Positions 40,100-50,359 of a stretch of 64,000 nt of DNA are shown here, in pieces. A program made the position numbers and the translations under genes. Origin of the DNA: Candidatus Krumholzibacteriia bacterium (GTDB lineage: Bacteria; Krumholzibacteriota; Krumholzibacteriia; G020349025). Under the pieces are notes generated by a model that saw nothing but the letters and a program-made list of their open reading frames with translations, ran no database searches and was not told the DNA's origin. The stretch spans positions 10,328 through 74,327 of the forward strand of contig DASRJW010000049.1 in NCBI GenBank assembly GCA_035649275.1. Direction: 5' to 3'. Positions within the stretch are counted from its first letter, which is position 1. Each line of letters starts with the position of its first letter.

Positions 40100-41165
40100 C
40101 ACCATCCTCTACCGCGACGGCGCCATCGAGATCATCGACCAGACTCGCCTCCCGAGCGAGCACGTGGTGCTGCAGCTGCGCAGCCTGGAGGCGCTCTGCG
40201 AGGCCATCCGCATGTTGCGCATCCGCGGCGCCCCGGCGCTCGGCGTCGCCGCGGCGTACGGCTTCCAGCTCGAAGCGGAGCTCTTCCTCGCGGCAGGCGG
40301 CAAGGAGGTCGAGGCCTTGCGGGCGCGGCTGCTGGAGGCAGGGGAGAGCCTGGCGCGCACCCGGCCTACGGCGCGCAACCTCTTCGGCGCGGTGGAGCGT
40401 CTCGGGCGCGTTGTCGCCGCGCCGGCGACCTCGGCAGCGGAGCTCGCGACTCGCGTCGCCCGCGAGGCCGCGGCGGTGCATGCGGAGGACCGGGCGCTCT
40501 GTGAAGCGATCGCCGCGCACGGGGCCGGATTGCTGCCGCAGCGCGCCCGGGTGCTGACGCATTGCAACGCCGGGGCGCTCGCCACCGGGGGCATCGGCAC
40601 CGCGCTCGGCGTGGTCTACGCAGCGGTGCAGCAGGGGAAGAGCGTCGAGGTCTTCGCCGACGAAACGCGCCCGCTCTTGCAGGGAGCGCGTCTCACCGCC
40701 TGGGAGCTGCAGCGCGCCGGCATCCCGGTCACCGTTCTCTGCGACAACGCCGCGCCCTCGCTCCTGGCTTCGGGGCGCATCGACTGCGTCGTCGTCGGTG
40801 CCGACCGCATCGCTCGCAACGGCGACACGGCGAACAAGATCGGCACCTTCGGCGTGGCGCTGGCGGCGCGGCGCTGCGGCATACCGTTCTACGTCGCGGC
40901 GCCGTCGACCACCTTCGACCTGTCGCTCGCGAGCGGCCGGGACATCCCGATCGAGGAGAGGGCGGCGAGCGAGGTGACCACGGGTGCCGCAGGGCGGAGC
41001 ACTCCGGCAGGCGTGGAGGCGTACAACCCTGCCTTCGACGTCACCCCGGCGGATCTGATCACCGCCATCGTGCACGAAGGCGGCGTCGTGCGCCCGCCCT
41101 ACGAGGAGTCGCTGCCGGCGAGCCTGGCGGAGCTCGGCGCGGCCGCACCGCGGCGGCGAGGGTGA
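40089..41165 (+). CDS. mtnA: Methylthioribose-1-phosphate isomerase
   Basis: 358 residues, GTG start inside the end of maf. It converts 5-methylthioribose-1-phosphate to the ribulose form in methionine salvage. The catalytic Cys 159 is in THCNAGALATGGIGTALG and the catalytic Asp 239 in GADRIARNGDTANKIGT, matching the Cys160/Asp240 pair known from B. subtilis MtnA. RIRGAPALGVAAAYG is the substrate-loop motif. These residues separate it from the related eIF2B and ribose-1,5-bisphosphate isomerases. No other salvage gene is present in the window. Confidence 0.94.
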   Translation: MVVDTILYRDGAIEIIDQTRLPSEHVVLQLRSLEALCEAIRMLRIRGAPALGVAAAYGFQLEAELFLAAGGKEVEALRARLLEAGESLARTRPTARNLFGAVERLGRVVAAPATSAAELATRVAREAAAVHAEDRALCEAIAAHGAGLLPQRARVLTHCNAGALATGGIGTALGVVYAAVQQGKSVEVFADETRPLLQGARLTAWELQRAGIPVTVLCDNAAPSLLASGRIDCVVVGADRIARNGDTANKIGTFGVALAARRCGIPFYVAAPSTTFDLSLASGRDIPIEERAASEVTTGAAGRSTPAGVEAYNPAFDVTPADLITAIVHEGGVVRPPYEESLPASLAELGAAAPRRRG

Positions 41166-41905
41166 GGCAGGGCGCGGTGGACGCTCCAGCGCTCGGCCGC
41201 CCGGCTTCGTACGGCGACTTCGTGCTCGGACGCCGCGTCGCCCTCATCGATGCCATGTGCTCGCCCGCCTTCCGCGGCGCCAGGCTCCTCGATGTGGGCT
41301 GCGGCAACGGCGCGCAAACCGTCCGCTTCTTGGATCGCTTCCGGAGCATCGTCGGTCTCGACGTCGTTCCCGCGCACCTCGATGAGTTCCGCCGCGCCTT
41401 GCGCAGCTTCGCGGGCGCGCCTTGCCACCCAGTGCTCTACGACGGCGGCAGCATGCCTTTCCAAGACGCCGCGTTCGACACCGTGCTCTGCATCGAGACC
41501 CTCGAGCACGCCGCCGACGAGCACCGGCTCCTCGGCGAGATCCGTCGGGTGCTCCGCCCGGGCGGCAGGCTCGTGCTCTCGGTGCCGCACAAGTGGTGGA
41601 TCTTCGAGACCCACGGCGCCAATCTGCCCCTCCTGCCTTGGAACCGGGTGCCCTTCTTTTCCTGGTTGCCACGGGATCTGCACCGGCGCTTCGCCCGAGC
41701 CCGCATCTATACCCGCGGCGACATCGTCGGTCTGCTGGGGCGCGCCGGCTTCGAGATCCGCACCTCGCGCTACCTCACGGCGCCGATGGACGTGATCCGC
41801 CACCGCGGCCTGGCCAGCCTGCTGCGCTCGACACTCTTCCGCGGGCCCGGGACGCGGGTGCCGGTGCTCTCCACCTCGGTGTTCGTCGTGGCCCAACGCC
41901 CCTAG
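41162..41905 (+). CDS. SAM-dependent methyltransferase, class I
   Basis: 247 residues from GTG 41162, which overlaps the mtnA stop as GTGA; GTG 41177 is a second choice. Class I methyltransferase motifs: LLDVGCGNGAQTVRFL (motif I), the acidic VGLDVV (II), FDTVLCIETLEHAADE (IV) and IRRVLRPGGRLVLSVPHKWW (post-V). It belongs to the Methyltransf_11 group. The C-terminal third is specific and may bind the acceptor, which I cannot name. Its coupling with mtnA is suggestive but not known to be functional. Confidence 0.8.
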   Translation: MRQGAVDAPALGRPASYGDFVLGRRVALIDAMCSPAFRGARLLDVGCGNGAQTVRFLDRFRSIVGLDVVPAHLDEFRRALRSFAGAPCHPVLYDGGSMPFQDAAFDTVLCIETLEHAADEHRLLGEIRRVLRPGGRLVLSVPHKWWIFETHGANLPLLPWNRVPFFSWLPRDLHRRFARARIYTRGDIVGLLGRAGFEIRTSRYLTAPMDVIRHRGLASLLRSTLFRGPGTRVPVLSTSVFVVAQRP

Positions 41906-42036
41906 GCCAGGGGAGCGACGGCAGGCCGGCGCCGGGGGCGGTCGGGAACGGCACCCGGGGCCAGACCGACGCCTCGGCGCGGCTCCTCGGACCCGCCGCG
42001 CCTCGCCCCTCTGCCCCTCTCCCCGGCCAGGTGCGC

Positions 42037-42065
42037 TTGACGGCCCCTGGAGCCCCTGCTAAGGT
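42037..42065 (+). promoter_or_regulatory. Promoter for rplM-rpsI
   Basis: TTGACG at 42037-42042, a 17-base spacer and TAAGGT at 42060-42065, giving a leader of about 30 bases before the rplM ATG. The remaining part of the 195-base gap upstream shows only C-rich sequence. Confidence 0.68.
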
Positions 42066-42100
42066 GGCGGGCTGCTGTTGTTCAGCATGGAGGAAGTGGC

Positions 42101-42532
42101 ATGAAAACCCACGTGGTACGGGCGCGCGACATCGAGCACAAGTGGGTGCTCATCGACGCCGAGGGCCGAGTCCTCGGCCGAGTCGCCTCGCACGTGGCCA
42201 ATCTGCTGCGCGGCAAGGGCAAGCCCCAGTACACGCCGCACCTGGATCAGGGCGACCACGTGGTCGTCACCAATGCGGCGAAGGTGCGCATCACCGGGGA
42301 CAAGCTGCAGCAGAAGAAGTACTACAAGCATTCGGGTTATCCCGGCGGCTTGCGCGTGCGCAGCATGCGCGAGCTCATGGAGAGCCGACCCGAGGAAGTC
42401 ATCATGCGGGCTGTGCGCGGCATGCTGCCGGCGACGAAGCTCGGGCGTGCCCAATTGACACGCCTGCGCGTCTACGCCGGACCCGAGCATCGCCAGCAAG
42501 CCCAGTCGCCGGCACCTTTCGAGCTGGAGTGA
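42101..42532 (+). CDS. rplM: 50S ribosomal protein L13
   Basis: 143 residues, the normal length. L13 starts assembly of the large subunit. Family motifs: KWVLIDAEGRVLGRVASHVANLL (in parts), GDHVVVTNAAKVRITGDK, KYYKHSGYPGG and AVRGMLPATKLGR. GGAGGA precedes ATG 42101. It is followed after four bases by rpsI, the universal L13-S9 pair. Confidence 0.97.
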   Translation: MKTHVVRARDIEHKWVLIDAEGRVLGRVASHVANLLRGKGKPQYTPHLDQGDHVVVTNAAKVRITGDKLQQKKYYKHSGYPGGLRVRSMRELMESRPEEVIMRAVRGMLPATKLGRAQLTRLRVYAGPEHRQQAQSPAPFELE

Positions 42533-42536
42533 ATGA

Positions 42537-42926
42537 ATGGCGAAGCCACTGTATGCCACCGGACGCCGCAAGGAGGCCATCGCGCGCGTACGCCTGACTC
42601 CCGGCAGCGGCAACCTGTTGGTGAACGGCCGCGCCTTGCGCGACTACCTGCACCGCGACTCGCTGGTGCGCCAGGTGATGCAGCCGTTCGAGGTGGCCCA
42701 GGCCGCGACGAGCTTCGATCTGGTGGCGCGGGTGCGCGGCGGCGGCAGCACCGGACAAGCCGGGGCGCTCCGCCTCGGTGTCGCCCGGGCGTTGTTGAAG
42801 CACGATCCGGAGCTCCGCAAGCCGCTGCGCAAGATCGGCCTGCTGACCCGTGATCCGCGGATGAAGGAGCGCAAGAAGTACGGGCTCCGCGGCGCCCGGC
42901 GCGCCTTCCAGTTCTCCAAGCGCTGA
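42537..42926 (+). CDS. rpsI: 30S ribosomal protein S9
   Basis: 129 residues. [18 protein letters not shown] at the N-terminus, [22 protein letters not shown] in the centre, and the basic tail ending [15 protein letters not shown], whose last residues reach the P-site tRNA. ATG 42537 follows the rplM stop by four bases, so it is translated from the same message. Confidence 0.97.
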   Translation: MAKPLYATGRRKEAIARVRLTPGSGNLLVNGRALRDYLHRDSLVRQVMQPFEVAQAATSFDLVARVRGGGSTGQAGALRLGVARALLKHDPELRKPLRKIGLLTRDPRMKERKKYGLRGARRAFQFSKR

Positions 42927-43066
42927 TCGACACCGCTCGACCGCACGGCGGAGCAGCCGCCGTGAGGGAGCGGAATTCACACGGCGAGCCGCCCCTGTCT
43001 CCCCTACGGTGCCGCTTCGTGCGGTCGGGGAGCAGGTCGCCGGAGGATCAACCGAAAGGAGCAGGC

Positions 43067-43885
43067 ATGCCTGCCGCCGCCCCTGCCATCAAGGATCTCC
43101 TGGAAGCCGGCGCGCACTTCGGGCACCAGACCCGGCGCTGGAACCCCAAGATGAAGCCGTTCATCTTCATCGAGCGGAACGGCATCCACATCATCGATCT
43201 GCAGAAAACCGTGGCCTGTGCCGAGCGCGCCTACACGGCAGTGAAGGCCGCCTCGGAGCGCAGCGAGCCGGTGCTCTTCGTGGGCACGAAGAAGCAAGCG
43301 CGCAGCGTCGTCGAGGAAGCCGCCGCCCGCTGCGGCCAGCACTTCATCAGCGAGCGCTGGCTCGGCGGCATGCTCACCAACTTCCAAACCGTGCGCAAGG
43401 GCATTGCCCGCTACCTGGAGCTGCAGAAGTTGGCCACCGAAGGCGGCATGGAGCAGCTGAGCAAGAAGGAGCGCAGCCGGATGCAGAAGGAGCGGGCGCG
43501 GCTGGAGAAGGTGCTGCGTGGCATCTCCCGCCTGGATCGCTTGCCCGGGATGCTCTTCGTCGTCGACACCACGAAGGAAGAGATCGCGGTCAAGGAGGCC
43601 AACCGCCTCGGCATCCCCATCGTCGGCATCGTGGACACGAACGCCGATCCGGACCGCATCGACTACCCCATCCCGGGGAACGACGACGCCATCCGTGCCA
43701 TCGCGCTGTTCGCCGACTACATCGCCGCCGCGGTCCTGGAAGGGCGCGAGCGCTCCCTCGAGGGCCGCGAGGCCGGCCGCCTCGAGCCCGAAGCCGGCGA
43801 TGGCAAGGTGCACGCAGCGGTCGGGGCGGACGAGGAAACCACCGCCGCCCGGTCGCGTTCTCCGCGCCTGGCCGAACGTTCCTGA
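43067..43885 (+). CDS. rpsB: 30S ribosomal protein S2
   Basis: 272 residues from ATG 43067 (AAAGGAG upstream); an in-frame GTG upstream at 42962 would add 35 non-family residues. Motifs: LLEAGAHFGHQTRRWNPKMKPFIF (in parts), VLFVGTKKQA, RWLGGMLTNF, and the Asp-rich end VDTNADPDRIDYPIPGNDDA. The last 35 residues are a charged tail beyond the usual domain. The 140-base gap before it may hold the S2 leader or promoter, but I see no convincing site. It heads rpsB-tsf-pyrH-frr, a very common order. Confidence 0.96.
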   Translation: MPAAAPAIKDLLEAGAHFGHQTRRWNPKMKPFIFIERNGIHIIDLQKTVACAERAYTAVKAASERSEPVLFVGTKKQARSVVEEAAARCGQHFISERWLGGMLTNFQTVRKGIARYLELQKLATEGGMEQLSKKERSRMQKERARLEKVLRGISRLDRLPGMLFVVDTTKEEIAVKEANRLGIPIVGIVDTNADPDRIDYPIPGNDDAIRAIALFADYIAAAVLEGRERSLEGREAGRLEPEAGDGKVHAAVGADEETTAARSRSPRLAERS

Positions 43886-43906
43886 ATCACGGCACGGGAG
43901 GAGACC

Positions 43907-44509
43907 ATGGCCGACATCTCTGCAGGCGTCGTGCGCGAGCTCCGCGACAAGACCGGCGCCGGCATGATGGATTGCAAGAAAGCACTGGCCGAGAGCGACG
44001 GCGACCTGGAGAAGGCCGTGGACTATCTGCGGACCAAGGGCCTGGCCGGGGCGGCCAAGAAGGCCGGCCGAGCGACGCAGGAAGGGCTCATCTTCGCCTA
44101 CATCCACTCGGGCAGCAGGGTGGGCGTGATGGTGGAAGTGAATTGCGAATCCGATTTCGTCGCCCGCACCCCGGATTTCGTCGAGCTGTGCAAGGACCTG
44201 GCGATGCAGGTCGCCGCGACGAACCCGGTGTCGGTGCGCCGCGAGGAATTCGACCCGGAGCTCCTGGAGCGCGAGCTCGGCATCTTCCGCGGCCAAGCGG
44301 CGGAAAGCGGCAAGCCGGCGCCGATCGTGGAGAAGATGGTGCAGGGCCGGGTGGAGAAGCTCTACAAGGAGCGCGTGCTCCTCGAGCAGCCCTTCGTCAA
44401 GGACCCGGACCGCAGCGTCGAGGAGCGCGTCAAGGCAGCCATCGCCAAGCTGGGCGAGAACATCGTCGTGCGCCGATTCGTGCGTTACCAGCTCGGCGAA
44501 GAAGCGTGA
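43907..44509 (+). CDS. tsf: Elongation factor Ts
   Basis: 200 residues, the short form of EF-Ts (as in Thermus-like or chloroplast-type proteins) rather than the 280-residue E. coli form. EF-Ts exchanges GDP on EF-Tu. The N-terminal UBA-like domain has VRELRDKTGAGMMDCKKALAE, the EF-Tu contact has GRATQEGLIFAYIH, and the core has GVMVEVNCESDFVAR. The tail runs LLEQPFVKDP and ends QLGEE. GGGAGGAG precedes the ATG. Confidence 0.96.
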   Translation: MADISAGVVRELRDKTGAGMMDCKKALAESDGDLEKAVDYLRTKGLAGAAKKAGRATQEGLIFAYIHSGSRVGVMVEVNCESDFVARTPDFVELCKDLAMQVAATNPVSVRREEFDPELLERELGIFRGQAAESGKPAPIVEKMVQGRVEKLYKERVLLEQPFVKDPDRSVEERVKAAIAKLGENIVVRRFVRYQLGEEA

Positions 44510-44552
44510 CCCCCGACCCGGCGGCGCCCGCTCGCGCTCGTCTGTTCAGGGT

Positions 44553-45269
44553 ATGAAGCTCAAGTATCGCCGCATCCTGCTCAAGATGAGCGGAGAAGTC
44601 CTGGCGGGCTCGCGCAGCGTCGGCCTGGATGGCGACCGCATCGAAGCCCTGGCGCAGGAACTGCGCGAGGTACATGGCCACGGCATCCAACTCGGCTTGG
44701 TCCTCGGCGGCGGCAACATCTTCCGCGGCCAAACCGGCAGCACCCGCGGCATCGATCGGGTGACCGGCGACCACATGGGCATGCTGGCCACGGTGATCAA
44801 CTCGCTGGCGGTGCAGGACGCCCTCGCCCGGCTCGCCGTGCCGGCGCTGGTGATGACCGCGATCCGCATGACCCAGATCGCCGAGCCCTTCGCCGGGCGC
44901 ACCGCCATCGAGCAGCTCGAGAGCGGCAACATCGTCATCATGGCGGGCGGCACCGGCAATCCCTTCTTCACCACCGACACGGCAGGCGTGCTGCGCGCCA
45001 TGGAGATCGGCGCGGAGGTGCTCCTCAAGGGCACCAAGGTGGACGGCGTCTACGACTCCGATCCGGCCAAGAATCCCGGGGCGGTGCGCTACCAGCGCCT
45101 GACCTACGACGAAGCCCTGGGACGCGACCTGCGCGTCATGGACTCGACGGCGTTCTCCTTGTCCCGAGACAACGATTTGCCCATCATCGTTTTCGACATC
45201 AACGCCCCCGGCGCCTTGTTACGCATCGTCGCGGGCGAAGAGGTCGGGACGATGGTCGGAAAGGGGTGA
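44553..45269 (+). CDS. pyrH: UMP kinase
   Basis: 238 residues of the amino acid kinase fold. It phosphorylates UMP to UDP and is usually regulated by GTP and UTP. YRRILLKMSGEVLAG at the start, LVLGGGNIFRG, DHMGMLATVINSLAVQDAL, IMAGGTGNPFFTTDTA and the lysine-rich LLKGTKVDGVYDSDPAKNP are the expected nucleotide and acceptor loops. It sits between tsf and frr as in most bacteria. The ribosome binding site is weak (CAGGGT), so re-initiation after tsf may matter. Confidence 0.96.
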   Translation: MKLKYRRILLKMSGEVLAGSRSVGLDGDRIEALAQELREVHGHGIQLGLVLGGGNIFRGQTGSTRGIDRVTGDHMGMLATVINSLAVQDALARLAVPALVMTAIRMTQIAEPFAGRTAIEQLESGNIVIMAGGTGNPFFTTDTAGVLRAMEIGAEVLLKGTKVDGVYDSDPAKNPGAVRYQRLTYDEALGRDLRVMDSTAFSLSRDNDLPIIVFDINAPGALLRIVAGEEVGTMVGKG

Positions 45270-45273
45270 AACG

Positions 45274-45834
45274 ATGTCCGCCGAGACGTTGTTGCACGAA
45301 GCCGAAGATCACATGAAGAAGTCGATCGAAGCGGCCCGCCGCGAGCTGGCGACGGTGCGCACGGGCAAGGCCTCGCCGGCGCTGCTGGACACGGTGCGCG
45401 TCGAGTATTACGGCTCCCAGGTGCCGCTCAAGCAGGTGGCGGGGGTCAACGCGCCGGAACCGCGTTTACTCACCGTGCAGCCCTACGATCGGAGCCTCAT
45501 CGGCGAGATCGAGAAGGCCATCCGCGGCGCCGACCTGGGGCTGAATCCGGCCAACGACGGCAACGTCATCCGCGTCCCCATCCCGCAGCTGACGGAGGAG
45601 CGCCGCAAAGAGCTGGTCAAGGTGGTGCGCACCATGGTCGAGCACGGTCGCGTGGCGGTGCGCAACGTCCGGCACCACACCAACGAGAAACTGGTACGGC
45701 TGGAAAAAGAGGGCGAGCTCACCGAGGACGAACACAAGCGGCACGCCAAGAAGGTGCAGGAAATGACCGACGGCACCATCCGCAAGCTCGACGAGATGTT
45801 GAAGGCCAAGGAAGCGGAGGTCATGGAGGTCTGA
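45274..45834 (+). CDS. frr: Ribosome recycling factor
   Basis: 186 residues, the standard length. RRF with EF-G splits post-termination ribosomes. MKKSIEAARRELATVRTGKASPALLD marks the helical domain (in parts), the beta domain has VPLKQVAGVNAPEPRLLTVQPYD, and the last helices have RVAVRNVRHHTNEKL and ELTEDEHKRHAKKVQEMTD. AAGGGGTG lies before ATG 45274, four bases after pyrH. It closes the operon; the next transcription unit is nuo. Confidence 0.96.
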   Translation: MSAETLLHEAEDHMKKSIEAARRELATVRTGKASPALLDTVRVEYYGSQVPLKQVAGVNAPEPRLLTVQPYDRSLIGEIEKAIRGADLGLNPANDGNVIRVPIPQLTEERRKELVKVVRTMVEHGRVAVRNVRHHTNEKLVRLEKEGELTEDEHKRHAKKVQEMTDGTIRKLDEMLKAKEAEVMEV

Positions 45835-45851
45835 CGCACCGGGCCGTCGCC

Positions 45852-45879
45852 TTGACTTCTCCCCACCGGCGAGTAGTAT
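45852..45879 (+). promoter_or_regulatory. Promoter for the nuo operon
   Basis: TTGACT at 45852-45857, a 16-base spacer and TAGTAT at 45874-45879. The predicted start near 45886 is just upstream of the perfect palindrome at 45893. It lies in the 120-base gap between frr and nuoA. Confidence 0.6.
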
Positions 45880-45892
45880 CAGTGCCATCGTA

Positions 45893-45914
45893 GTTTGAGA
45901 AATTTTTCTCAAAC
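45893..45914. promoter_or_regulatory. AT-rich palindrome, candidate Rex-like operator before nuoA
   Basis: GTTTGAGAAA and TTTCTCAAAC are exact reverse complements separated by two bases. The inner 18 bases, TTGAGAA-N4-TTCTCAA, share spacing and symmetry with Rex sites (TTGTGAA-N4-TTCACAA) and differ at one position per half. It covers about +8 to +29 of the predicted nuo message, a repressor position. Rex senses NADH/NAD+ and controls nuo in some actinobacteria. It could also be an mRNA hairpin; no T-run follows, so a terminator for frr is unlikely. Confidence 0.6.
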
Positions 45915-45954
45915 TTTCGCAAGTGCCTGCAAGAGAACGAATTGCGAGGTCCAC

Positions 45955-46305
45955 GTGGGGTTCGCGCCGCTCGCGCTCCTGGTTCCCGTGGCCATCCTCG
46001 TCCCGCTCTTGATGCTCGGGGCACAGCGCCTCCTGGCGCCCAAGCGGCCCGACCCGACGAAGGCCTCGACCTACGAGTGCGGCTCGCCGCCCCTCGGCAC
46101 CGCGCACCCGCGGCTGCCGATCAAGTTCTATCTCGTGGCCGTCCTCTTCCTGCTTTTCGACATCGAAGTCGTCTTCCTCTTCCCCTGGTCCGTGCTCGCC
46201 AGCAAGCTCGGCTGGATGGGTCTGGCGCAAGTCCTCGTCTTCCTGGGTGTCCTCGAGATCGGGCTCCTCTACGTCTGGCGCAAGGGAGCGCTGGAATGGG
46301 AGTGA
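45955..46305 (+). CDS. nuoA: NADH-quinone oxidoreductase subunit A
   Basis: 116 residues from GTG 45955 with GAGG upstream; the frame is open back to a TTG inside the palindrome, but those residues do not fit the family. NuoA is a three-helix membrane subunit near the quinone site. TYECGSPPLG, HPRLPIKFYLVAVLFLLFDIEVVFLFPW (in parts) and the C-terminal [11 protein letters not shown] are canonical. The Cys of the loop motif is present. First gene of the complex I operon; it overlaps nuoB by 10 bases. Confidence 0.95.
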   Translation: MGFAPLALLVPVAILVPLLMLGAQRLLAPKRPDPTKASTYECGSPPLGTAHPRLPIKFYLVAVLFLLFDIEVVFLFPWSVLASKLGWMGLAQVLVFLGVLEIGLLYVWRKGALEWE

Positions 46306-46781
46306 GGCGCGGCCTGATCGCCAACCAGCCCTTCATCACCACCCGCATCGAGGCCGCCGTGGACTGGGCGCGGAAGAACTCGCTCTTCCCCCTGCCCTTC
46401 GGCACCGCCTGCTGCGCCATCGAGTTCATGGGCGTGGTGAGCTCGCAGTTCGATCTCTCCCGCTTCGGCGCCGAGGTGGTGCGCTTCTCGCCCCGCCAGG
46501 CCGACCTCATGGTGGTCGCCGGCACCGTGGTCTACAAGATGGCCCCGATCCTGCGCACCATCTACGCGCAGATGGCGGAACCGCGCTGGGTGATCTCCAT
46601 GGGGGTGTGCGCCAGCTCCGGCGGCTTCTACGACGACTACTGCACCTTGCAGGGGATCGATCAGATCATCCCCGTGGACATCTACGTGCCGGGCTGCCCG
46701 CCGAGCCCGGACCTGCTGCTCGACGGCTTGCTCAAGCTGCAAAAGAAGATCGACGAGCGCCGGCTCCTCGAACAATCCTGA
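46296..46781 (+). CDS. nuoB: NADH-quinone oxidoreductase subunit B
   Basis: 161 residues from ATG 46296 (AAGGGAG upstream) within the end of nuoA. It carries the terminal 4Fe-4S cluster N2, which passes electrons to quinone. Ligands are seen in [10 protein letters not shown] (tandem Cys), [13 protein letters not shown] and [19 protein letters not shown]. It packs against NuoCD at the quinone pocket. There are 16 bases to nuoCD. Confidence 0.97.
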   Translation: MGVRRGLIANQPFITTRIEAAVDWARKNSLFPLPFGTACCAIEFMGVVSSQFDLSRFGAEVVRFSPRQADLMVVAGTVVYKMAPILRTIYAQMAEPRWVISMGVCASSGGFYDDYCTLQGIDQIIPVDIYVPGCPPSPDLLLDGLLKLQKKIDERRLLEQS

Positions 46782-46797
46782 AGAGGAGCAGCGCGCG

Positions 46798-48534
46798 ATG
46801 TCCCATCCGAACCCGGACCGCGTGCGCGGCCACCTCGGTCCTGATCTCCTGGCCGATTGCTCTTCCCACGGCGACCTGGTGTACGCGGTGCGGCGCTCCG
46901 GCAGCCGCCGGGTGCTGCAGGCGTTGCGCGACGATCCAGAGCTGCGCTTCGACATGCTGGTGGACCTCGCCGGCGCCGATCGGCTGCATCTCCAGCAGCG
47001 CTTCGAGCGCTTCGAGGTGGTCTACGAGCTGTACTCGCTCTGGAACGGCTGGCGCTTGCGGCTCAAGGTGCCCGTGCCCGAGGCGGATCCGCATCTCGAC
47101 AGCGTACACGACCTGTGGAAGGCGGCCGACTGGGCGGAGCGCGAGGCCTTCGACATGTTCGGCCTGCACTTCGACGGGCACCCCAACCTGAAGCGCATCC
47201 TCTGCCACCACGAGTTCGTCGGCCACCCGCTGCGCAAGGACTACGACCGCAGTCGCGGGCAATGGTGCGCCACCACCGAGACCCTGGAGGACGAGCTGGC
47301 GCTGCGCCACCAGAGCGAGCAGCGCCGCGCCCGCGCCGAAGGCCTGGCGGAGCCCAGCGCAACCCAGATCAGCGAGCGCATGCTGGTCAACATCGGCCCC
47401 AGCCACCCGCTCTCCCACGGCACGCTCCGGGTCCTGGTGGAGCTGGAAGGGGAGACCATCAAGCACGCCATCCCGGAGATCGGCTACCTGCACCGGGGCT
47501 TCGAGAAGAGCGCCGAGAAGGGCGTGTGGAACAACGTCATCCCCTACGCCGACCGTCTCAACTACGTCTCGGCGCTGTCGAACAACGTGGCCTACGTCAA
47601 GGCGGTGGAGAAGCTGGCGGGGATCGAGGTCCCGGACCGCTGCAAGTTCATCCGCGTCATCATCAACGAGCTCTCCCGCATCATGGATCACTGCGTCTGC
47701 AATGCCGCCAACATCGTGGACGTCGGCGCGCTCACCAATTTCTGGTACCTGTTCACGGTGCGGGAGAACATCTACAAGGTGGTGGAGAAGCTCACTGGCG
47801 CCCGGCTCACCAACAGCTACGCCCGCGTCGGCGGCCTGGCGCGGGACCTGTACCCGGGCTTCGCCGACGAGGTGCGGGCGGTGCTCAAGGAGAGCATGCC
47901 CTTTGTGCGGGACGTGCTCAAGCTGGTGCGGAACAACCGCATCTTCCAGGAGCGCACCGTGGGCATCTCAGGGATCAGCGCCGCCGAAGCGGTGAGCTAC
48001 GGCTGGACCGGGCCGTGCCTGCGCGCCTGCGGCCTGCCGCTCGATGCCCGCAAGCGCGACCGCTACTACTTCTACGATCAGTTCGACTTCGACGTGCCGG
48101 TGGGAGAGAACGGCGACGCCTACGATCGCATCATGGTGCGCTTCGAGGAGATCTTCCAGAGCCAGCGCATCGTCGAGCAGGCCCTGGACAAGCTGCCCGA
48201 GGGCCCGGTGAACACGGCGCAGAATCGTTTCGTGCTGCCGCCGAAGCAAGAGGTCTACCGCGACATCGAGCCGCTCATGAACCACTTCATGCTGGTCATG
48301 TTCGGCACTCCGGTGCCGCCGGGCGAGACCTACGACTCCTTCGAGGTGCCGAACGGCGAGCTCGGCTTCTACATCATCAGCGATGGCAGCGGCCGCCCCT
48401 ACCGGGTGCGGGTGCGGCCGCCATGCTTCTACCTCTACCAGGCGTATCCGCAGATCATCGAGGGCAGCATGGTGGCCGACATGGCCGCCGCCCTCGGCGG
48501 TTTGAACGTCGTGGCCGGGGAACTGGACCGCTAG
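46798..48534 (+). CDS. nuoCD: NADH-quinone oxidoreductase fused subunits C and D
   Basis: 578 residues, a natural fusion. The C part (about 1-170) has [11 protein letters not shown]-like [14 protein letters not shown] and HPLRKDYD. The D part (about 195-578) starts [17 protein letters not shown], has [23 protein letters not shown], the quinone-site region and the C-terminal [20 protein letters not shown]-like strand ([10 protein letters not shown]). NuoD lines the quinone cavity. Fusion of C and D is known from enterobacteria and several other phyla. GAGGAG precedes the ATG. Confidence 0.97.
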   Translation: MSHPNPDRVRGHLGPDLLADCSSHGDLVYAVRRSGSRRVLQALRDDPELRFDMLVDLAGADRLHLQQRFERFEVVYELYSLWNGWRLRLKVPVPEADPHLDSVHDLWKAADWAEREAFDMFGLHFDGHPNLKRILCHHEFVGHPLRKDYDRSRGQWCATTETLEDELALRHQSEQRRARAEGLAEPSATQISERMLVNIGPSHPLSHGTLRVLVELEGETIKHAIPEIGYLHRGFEKSAEKGVWNNVIPYADRLNYVSALSNNVAYVKAVEKLAGIEVPDRCKFIRVIINELSRIMDHCVCNAANIVDVGALTNFWYLFTVRENIYKVVEKLTGARLTNSYARVGGLARDLYPGFADEVRAVLKESMPFVRDVLKLVRNNRIFQERTVGISGISAAEAVSYGWTGPCLRACGLPLDARKRDRYYFYDQFDFDVPVGENGDAYDRIMVRFEEIFQSQRIVEQALDKLPEGPVNTAQNRFVLPPKQEVYRDIEPLMNHFMLVMFGTPVPPGETYDSFEVPNGELGFYIISDGSGRPYRVRVRPPCFYLYQAYPQIIEGSMVADMAAALGGLNVVAGELDR

Positions 48535-48548
48535 GAGGCGAGGCGTCC

Positions 48549-49039
48549 ATGGCGGAAACGAGCGCTCTGGCTGCGGCGGTGCTCACCGATGCCGCGGTGG
48601 CCGAGCTCGAGGAGCTGGCGCGCCGCTACCCGACGCGAGAGGCGCTGCTGCTGCCGGCGCTGTGGCTGGTGCAGCGCCAGCACGGCTGGATCTCGGCGGA
48701 GGCCATGCAGTACGTCGCCCGCCTCCTCGGCGTCTCGCCGGTGCGCGTGTACGGCGTGGTCAGCTTCTACCACATGTTCCACGACCGGCCGCCGGGGAAG
48801 TACAACATCCAGGTGTGCCAGACGCTCTCCTGCTCGCTCCTCGGTGCCGAGGGGCTGCTGTCACACCTGCAGCGCCGGTTCGGGATCGGCCACGGCGAGA
48901 GCACCGAGGACGGGCGCTTCATGGTGCAGCGCGTCGAGTGTCTCGGCGCCTGCGAGCACGCCCCGGTGGCGCAGATCAACGACGACTTCGCCTTCGACCT
49001 GACGCCGGCGAAGCTGGATGCCCTGCTGGAGGAGCTGCC

Positions 49040-49043
<4 letters not shown>
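48549..49043 (+). CDS. nuoE: NADH-quinone oxidoreductase subunit E
   Basis: 164 residues from ATG 48549 (AGGAGG upstream). Thioredoxin-like protein with the 2Fe-2S cluster N1a: ligands CQTLSC and CLGAC are spaced as in the family. The N-terminal helical part has LLLPALWLVQRQHGWIS and VYGVVSFYHMF. It forms the NADH-oxidising module with NuoF. It overlaps nuoF by GTGA. Confidence 0.96.
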
Positions 49044-50341
<1,298 letters not shown>

Positions 50342-50359
50342 CACGACGGCGAGGACGAG

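Noticed and set aside
45893-45914. The palindrome before nuoA as intrinsic terminator of frr
   Set aside because: A-T-rich stem with a two-base loop and no T-run after it; it lies downstream of the likely nuo promoter.
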